DNA from: an uncultured Anaerolineae bacterium
GTDB taxonomy: Bacteria; Chloroflexota; Anaerolineae; JACIWP01
DNA: 43,336 bases
Direction of reading: 5' to 3'
Assembly (NCBI GenBank): GCA_938049385.1
Contig: CALIBQ010000081.1
Location: forward strand, 1 to 43,336
Shown in pieces: positions 39,703 through 43,336 of this stretch. A model generated the notes under the pieces. It ran no database searches. It was not told the origin of the DNA and was given only the letters and a program-made list of their open reading frames with translations. Numbering within the stretch: the stretch's first letter is position 1; every line of letters begins with the position of its first letter. Made by a program: the position numbers and the translations under genes.

Positions 39703-40986
39703 ATGGCAGTGATCATTTTGCTGGGTGCCCAATGGGGCGATGAGGGCAAGGGGAAGATCACGGACCACCTAACGCGCGATGCCGCGGTAGTGGCCCGCTG
39801 GAACGGGGGGGACAACGCCGGCCACACCGTCGTCTGGCGCGGCCAAACCTTTAAGTTTCATCTCCTGCCCTCCGGCATCCTGTACGAGCACGCCACCTGC
39901 ATTATCGGCAGCGGCGTCGTGGTGAACCCCAAGACCCTCCTGGGAGAGCTGGATAACCTGAAGGCGCAGGGACTGCCCACTGCGCGGCTGGTCATCAGCG
40001 GTGGGGCACACCTCATCATGCCCTATCACATCGCCTTGGACGGCGCTTCGGAGAGCAGTCGGGGGGAGAAGAAAATCGGCACCACCAAGCGCGGCATCGG
40101 CCCAACCTATGCGGATAAAGCCTGGCGCGCCGGCATCCGCGCCGTCGAGATGCTGGACCTGGACCACTTTGCCCAGCGGGTGCGCGAACAGGCGGAAGCC
40201 CGCAACATCTGGCTGACCCAGGTATACGGCCAGGAGCCGCTGGATGTGCCGGCCATCGTCGAGGAATACACCGAATATGCCCGCCGGCTGGCCCCCATGG
40301 TGGGCGATGCCTCGCTGGTCATCAACGAGGCCATCGCGGCCGGCAAGACGGTGCTGTGCGAGGGAGCACAGGGCACCCTGCTGGACCTGGATCACGGCAC
40401 CTACCCCTTTGTGACCAGCTCTTCCCCCATCGCCGGCGGGGCCTGCGTGGGCCTGGGCTTCGGCCCCAAGCTGGTGGATGAGGTTATCGGGGTGGCCAAG
40501 GCCTATACCACCCGGGTGGGTGCCGGCCCCATGCCTACAGAATTACACGATGCGGTGGGCGACCATCTGGTGGAGATCGGGCATGAGTACGGCACCACCA
40601 CCGGCCGGCGGCGGCGGGCCGGCTGGCTGGACCTGGTCATCCTGCGCTATGCGGCGCGCATCAACGGCCTGACGCAGTTCGCCATGACCAAGCTGGATGT
40701 GCTCACCGGCCTGGACCCGGTGCGTGTCTGCGTGGCGTACGAGTATCGCGGTCAGCGATTAGAGCATTTCCCCATGGACAGCCGCGTGCTGGAGGAATGC
40801 CGGCCCATTTATGAGGACCTGCCGGGCTGGGATGCGGATATCTCGACCACGCGGAGCCTGGAGGAACTGCCGGCGGCCGCCCGGCGCTACGTCCAGCGCG
40901 TGGAGGAGCTGACAGGTGTGCCGGTGACCATGATTTCCGTGGGGCCAGCGCGCGAACAGCTTATCCGGCGTCGGCCGGCTCATTGA
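39703..40986 (+). CDS. purA: Adenylosuccinate synthetase
   Basis: 427 residues, the normal length. The N-terminus has GAQWGDEGKGK with catalytic D13, GGDNAGHTV with H41, then GTTKRGIGPTYADK and CEGAQGTLLDLDHGTYPFVTSS, and the GTP-site loop SVGPAREQ near the end. It joins IMP and aspartate using GTP on the way to AMP. I use the ATG at 39703 with AGAAGGG upstream; an in-frame TTG at 39679 is less likely. Confidence 0.97.
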   Translation: MAVIILLGAQWGDEGKGKITDHLTRDAAVVARWNGGDNAGHTVVWRGQTFKFHLLPSGILYEHATCIIGSGVVVNPKTLLGELDNLKAQGLPTARLVISGGAHLIMPYHIALDGASESSRGEKKIGTTKRGIGPTYADKAWRAGIRAVEMLDLDHFAQRVREQAEARNIWLTQVYGQEPLDVPAIVEEYTEYARRLAPMVGDASLVINEAIAAGKTVLCEGAQGTLLDLDHGTYPFVTSSSPIAGGACVGLGFGPKLVDEVIGVAKAYTTRVGAGPMPTELHDAVGDHLVEIGHEYGTTTGRRRRAGWLDLVILRYAARINGLTQFAMTKLDVLTGLDPVRVCVAYEYRGQRLEHFPMDSRVLEECRPIYEDLPGWDADISTTRSLEELPAAARRYVQRVEELTGVPVTMISVGPAREQLIRRRPAH

Positions 40987-40996
40987 TCTTCCGCAG

Positions 40997-41027
40997 AAAG
41001 GAGGTGATCCGCGCTCTACAGGATCAC
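40997..41027 (+). promoter_or_regulatory. Extended Shine-Dalgarno-like element folded in a hairpin, upstream of the PspC gene
   Basis: AAAGGAGGTGATCC (40997-41010) is a 14-base exact complement of the usual 3' end of 16S rRNA. GTGATCC (41004-41010) and GGATCAC (41021-41027) form a perfect 7-bp stem that includes part of it. No ATG follows at normal spacing; the PspC gene's own site AAAAGGAG is about 70 bases later. It may be a ribosome standby site or a switch. Confidence 0.55.
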
Positions 41028-41084
41028 TGCGCTGGCTTGTCAGCACGCGAACCGGGTCTTTCGCATTCAGAAAAGGAGCCTGCA

Positions 41085-41795
41085 ATGAACGGTGTGCCGG
41101 AACCAGGGGGAGGTGGCTCGACACGGGGCGAGCGTCGTCTGTACCGTTCGCGTGTCAACCGCATGATCGCCGGCGTGTGCGGCGGTTGGGGCGAATACCT
41201 GGGTATTGACCCCAATCTCCTGCGCATCGGGTGGCTGGTGCTTACATTTGTCTGGGGAAGCGGTGTAATCCTCTATCTTATCATGGCTATCGTCATCCCG
41301 GAGAACCCGGAGCAGGAGCCGGCCGCGGCGCCGGCGTCCCGCTCCTGGCAAAACGTCAGCCGCAATGGGCTACTGGCGTTGGGCATATTCCTGGCGTTCG
41401 TCGGCTTGGTCCTGCTGATCAACTCGCTGGGGATACTGCCGTTCGGGCTGTGGAGGCTCTGGGAGCTGTTCTGGCGCCTGTTCTGGCCGCTGGTGGTCAT
41501 CGGGCTGGGCCTAGCCCTGCTCCTCAGCGCCACCTGGGGCGGTCGGGAATGGTGGAAAGAGGCTCGCCTGCCGCAGGCCGGCCAGCCCCTTTACCGCTCG
41601 CGCACCAACCGCGTCGTGGCCGGCGTGTGCGGCGGCCTGGGGGAGTACTTCCATATTGACCCCACTCTCATCCGCCTGGTGTGGGCCATCGGGACGCTCA
41701 GCACCATGGGGAGCGGCATCCTGGCCTATATCCTAGCGGCCATTGCCCTGCCGGAGGAACCGATCACCTCTGGCCCATCGTCCGAAGGAGAATGA
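41085..41795 (+). CDS. Double PspC-domain membrane protein
   Basis: 236 residues. Two PspC domains flank a two-helix membrane segment. The first reads RLYRSRVNRMIAGVCGGWGE then YLGIDPNLLRIGWLV; the second reads LYRSRTNRVVAGVCGGLGE then YFHIDPTLIRLVW. The duplicated domain suggests internal gene duplication. PspC-family proteins take part in envelope-stress responses. The ATG at 41085 has AAAAGGAG upstream; the frame extends back to 40983 without support. First gene of a three-gene membrane operon. Confidence 0.9.
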   Translation: MNGVPEPGGGGSTRGERRLYRSRVNRMIAGVCGGWGEYLGIDPNLLRIGWLVLTFVWGSGVILYLIMAIVIPENPEQEPAAAPASRSWQNVSRNGLLALGIFLAFVGLVLLINSLGILPFGLWRLWELFWRLFWPLVVIGLGLALLLSATWGGREWWKEARLPQAGQPLYRSRTNRVVAGVCGGLGEYFHIDPTLIRLVWAIGTLSTMGSGILAYILAAIALPEEPITSGPSSEGE

Positions 41796-41798
41796 GCG

Positions 41799-42335
41799 AT
41801 GAGTACCTCGGACAAACCATCGGTGCGCGGCCGGCCTCCCATCATCCTGGGCATCATTCTGGTGCTGGCCGGGCTGTGGATGCTGGGTCGCGAGCTGGAA
41901 CTGCCGCTCTTCACCAGCGATGTCATTTGGCCCTGGCTGATCGTGGCGCTGGGCATTGTCTTCTGGGTGCGCTATATCGCCTTCACGCCGCGCTCCTCCG
42001 ACGATGTCTTCTGGGGCACCGGCGCGCTACTGGCCGGCGGCTTTCTGCTGGCCTGGCACAGCGGCCTGCTCCTGTCGAACCTGCGCGGCTGGGGCGAATT
42101 ATGGCCGATGGTTCCCCTCATCATGGGCATTTCGGCGCTGGTGCAGTGGGTCTTTTCCATCCGCGATTGGGGGGCGTTCATTTTCGGGATTTCCGCCGGC
42201 GCGGTCGGTGCCGTTGGCCTGGCATATACCTCCGGCATGATCACCGGCGCCCAGGCGCTCAAGATCGCCCAGTTTTGGCCGGCCATCCTCATCCTGGCCG
42301 GCATTGGGCTGGTGCTGAAGGCGCTGGTGCGCTGA
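41799..42335 (+). CDS. LiaI/LiaF-like polytopic membrane protein
   Basis: 178 residues with about six hydrophobic helices: PIILGIILVLAGLWMLGREL, PWLIVALGIVFWVRY and others, ending FWPAILILAGIGLVLKALVR. The repeated glycine-rich helix-turn pairs match the LiaI/LiaF-like (DUF5668-type) membrane region linked with PspC proteins. It starts three bases after the PspC stop, with GAAGGAG upstream. Confidence 0.8.
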   Translation: MSTSDKPSVRGRPPIILGIILVLAGLWMLGRELELPLFTSDVIWPWLIVALGIVFWVRYIAFTPRSSDDVFWGTGALLAGGFLLAWHSGLLLSNLRGWGELWPMVPLIMGISALVQWVFSIRDWGAFIFGISAGAVGAVGLAYTSGMITGAQALKIAQFWPAILILAGIGLVLKALVR

Positions 42336-42360
42336 GGCAAGGGGTACAAGGGAGGTGAAC

Positions 42361-42579
42361 ATGAAGTTCCTGCGCTTTCTCTTCGGGATGCTGTGCGGAC
42401 TCGCGGTAGGGTGGGTGGCCGGCAGTTTGTTAGCGCCTCGTTCCGGCCGCGAGGTGCAGGAAGAGCTTCGGCACCGCATTGAGCTGGTCATTGAAGAGGG
42501 CCGGCGGGCCGCCGAGACGCGCAAAGCGGAGCTGGAGGCAGAGCTCCAGGCGGCCAAACGGGGTGAGCCCCTGCCGTAG
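42361..42579 (+). CDS. YtxH-like small membrane protein
   Basis: 72 residues. One N-terminal membrane helix (FLFGMLCGLAVGWVAGSLLA) is followed by the YtxH hallmark APRSGREVQEELRHRI and a charged amphipathic helix likely to form a coiled coil. YtxH-type proteins are small general-stress membrane proteins. GGAGG lies five bases before the ATG at 42361; a GTG at 42355 is in frame but overlaps that site. It ends the PspC operon. Confidence 0.8.
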   Translation: MKFLRFLFGMLCGLAVGWVAGSLLAPRSGREVQEELRHRIELVIEEGRRAAETRKAELEAELQAAKRGEPLP

Positions 42580-42659
42580 GACCGCCTTCAAAAAAGGAGT
42601 TCGGACACCCCCAGGTGCATCGGTGGCAGTCATCTCAAAGGTGATTACCACCTTGTCTC

Positions 42660-43336
42660 TCACGGGGCGAGGTTGCGCATGTACAACGGGATGGGGACGA
42701 TGCGCAGGTTGGGCGCGGCGTGCAGTACCAGCAGTCCGCCGTCCTGTGCCGCTAGGAACACGTTATCGCCGGCCGCGGCCAGGTCCACCGCCCGCCCCCA
42801 GGCCTGATAGGCGCCGGCCTGTACCGGCATGTTGGGCCGGGAAAGGTCCAGCGCCTCGAATATCGGAAGCCCCGATTTTGCCAGGAAAGCCGCACTGCCG
42901 GCGACCTTCACCCCCAGGACCAGCCCCTCTGCCGCATAAGCGCCTATCTCCCGCGGGTGAAGTGGGTCAGATACGTCCACCACGCACACACCGCTCTGGT
43001 GGTCTGCGACCAGGGCCAGCGTCCCGCGCAGGGCGATGTCCTCGGCAAAGCCAGGCGTGTCCAGTGAAGCCACCTCTGCCGGCGCGTTCGGGTTCGAGAT
43101 GTCCAGCACCCGCAGGCCGGCCTCCCCGTCCGCGACCAGAGCATATGAGCCGATGACTGCCACCGCCTGGGCCGAGCCAGGCGTATCGTATGCGCCCACC
43201 TCCCTGGGGAGCGCCGGATCGATGATACGGATCACCCGCAGTCCGGCATCCGCCGCGGCCAGGTAGATGTGGCCGCCGGCCAGCGCCAGGCCGGCGGCGT
43301 AGCCGGGCACATCCATCCGGGCTACCAGCGTAGGGG
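42660..43336 (-). CDS. LVIVD-repeat beta-propeller protein (5' partial)
   Basis: The frame is open to the right edge, so the N-terminus lies outside the window; an ATG at 43316 is internal. About five repeats of roughly 42 residues are visible, for example YALVADGEAGLRVLDISNPN followed by APAEVASLDTPGFAEDIA. This is the LVIVD pattern of surface propeller proteins. No catalytic residues are seen. It is convergent with the PspC operon; the 80-base gap has only a short AAGGTG/CACCTT inverted repeat near 42640-42655. Confidence 0.85.
   Translation of the reverse strand, partial: PTLVARMDVPGYAAGLALAGGHIYLAAADAGLRVIRIIDPALPREVGAYDTPGSAQAVAVIGSYALVADGEAGLRVLDISNPNAPAEVASLDTPGFAEDIALRGTLALVADHQSGVCVVDVSDPLHPREIGAYAAEGLVLGVKVAGSAAFLAKSGLPIFEALDLSRPNMPVQAGAYQAWGRAVDLAAAGDNVFLAAQDGGLLVLHAAPNLRIVPIPLYMRNLAP

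Noticed and set aside
1-43336. tRNA, rRNA, tmRNA or SRP RNA genes
   Set aside because: No T-arm-like GGTTC-A/G-A-TCC box with matching stems, and no SRP or rRNA core sequence, was seen by eye. A covariance search would be decisive.

Overview
The window looks like a chromosomal stretch from an anaerobic or facultatively anaerobic member of the Chloroflexota, probably Anaerolineae-like. The reasons are the high G+C, the long Thr-Pro linkers in surface proteins, glycyl-radical-type radical SAM activases, beta-propeller and LysM/M23 envelope proteins, and a dispersed GC-rich repeat. This placement is an inference from gene content and style. No rRNA gene is present to confirm it.

The left third carries the replication region. 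dnaA (minus strand, ends 6352) is followed by a rho-independent terminator and about 0.5 kb of non-coding DNA with seven DnaA-box-like sites, two of them inside the last codons of dnaA. This is the best oriC candidate. Beyond it lies a minus-strand operon: a small CxxC protein, prs, recF and an HD-domain phosphohydrolase. A perfect head-to-head pair of DnaA boxes sits alone at 1952-1983, between a URO-D-family gene and a Nudix gene. On the other side of dnaA is a long leader, then a divergent YabN-type MazG fusion gene with a near-consensus promoter.

From 10 to 20 kb come a glycyl-radical-enzyme activase-like protein, an SDR epimerase under a perfect sigma70 promoter overlapped by a TetR-type palindrome, an FHA/SH3b membrane protein, a DUF4416 protein, and a six-gene minus-strand operon. 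That operon holds MFS, TPR, PflX-like radical SAM, acylphosphatase, FecR-like and GT39-like genes. Two copies of a roughly 120-165 bp repeat lie in opposite orientation at about 9.8 and 14.0 kb.

From 20.9 to 25.0 kb is an accessory-looking minus-strand cluster. It has two ACR3/BASS-type permeases, a DGC-domain metal-binding protein, a UspA protein, a CMD-fold protein without the usual cysteines, and a seven-cysteine small protein. A metalloid or thiol-reactive-ion detoxification unit is the most plausible reading.

From 25.2 to 29.0 kb is the classical rpmH-rnpA-yidD-yidC-khpB operon, with an eight-repeat PQQ-like propeller lipoprotein inserted between yidD and yidC. A convergent rimI-tsaB-tsaE operon (tRNA t6A synthesis) follows. 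Then come a four-cluster ferredoxin with fdhD, a glycerophosphodiester phosphodiesterase, a LysM/M23 hydrolase divergent from an RHH regulator, a three-gene exopolysaccharide operon, an M20 peptidase, purA, a PspC/LiaF-like/YtxH-like envelope-stress operon, and finally a partial LVIVD-repeat propeller gene. No tRNA, CRISPR array, integrase or transposase was recognised.
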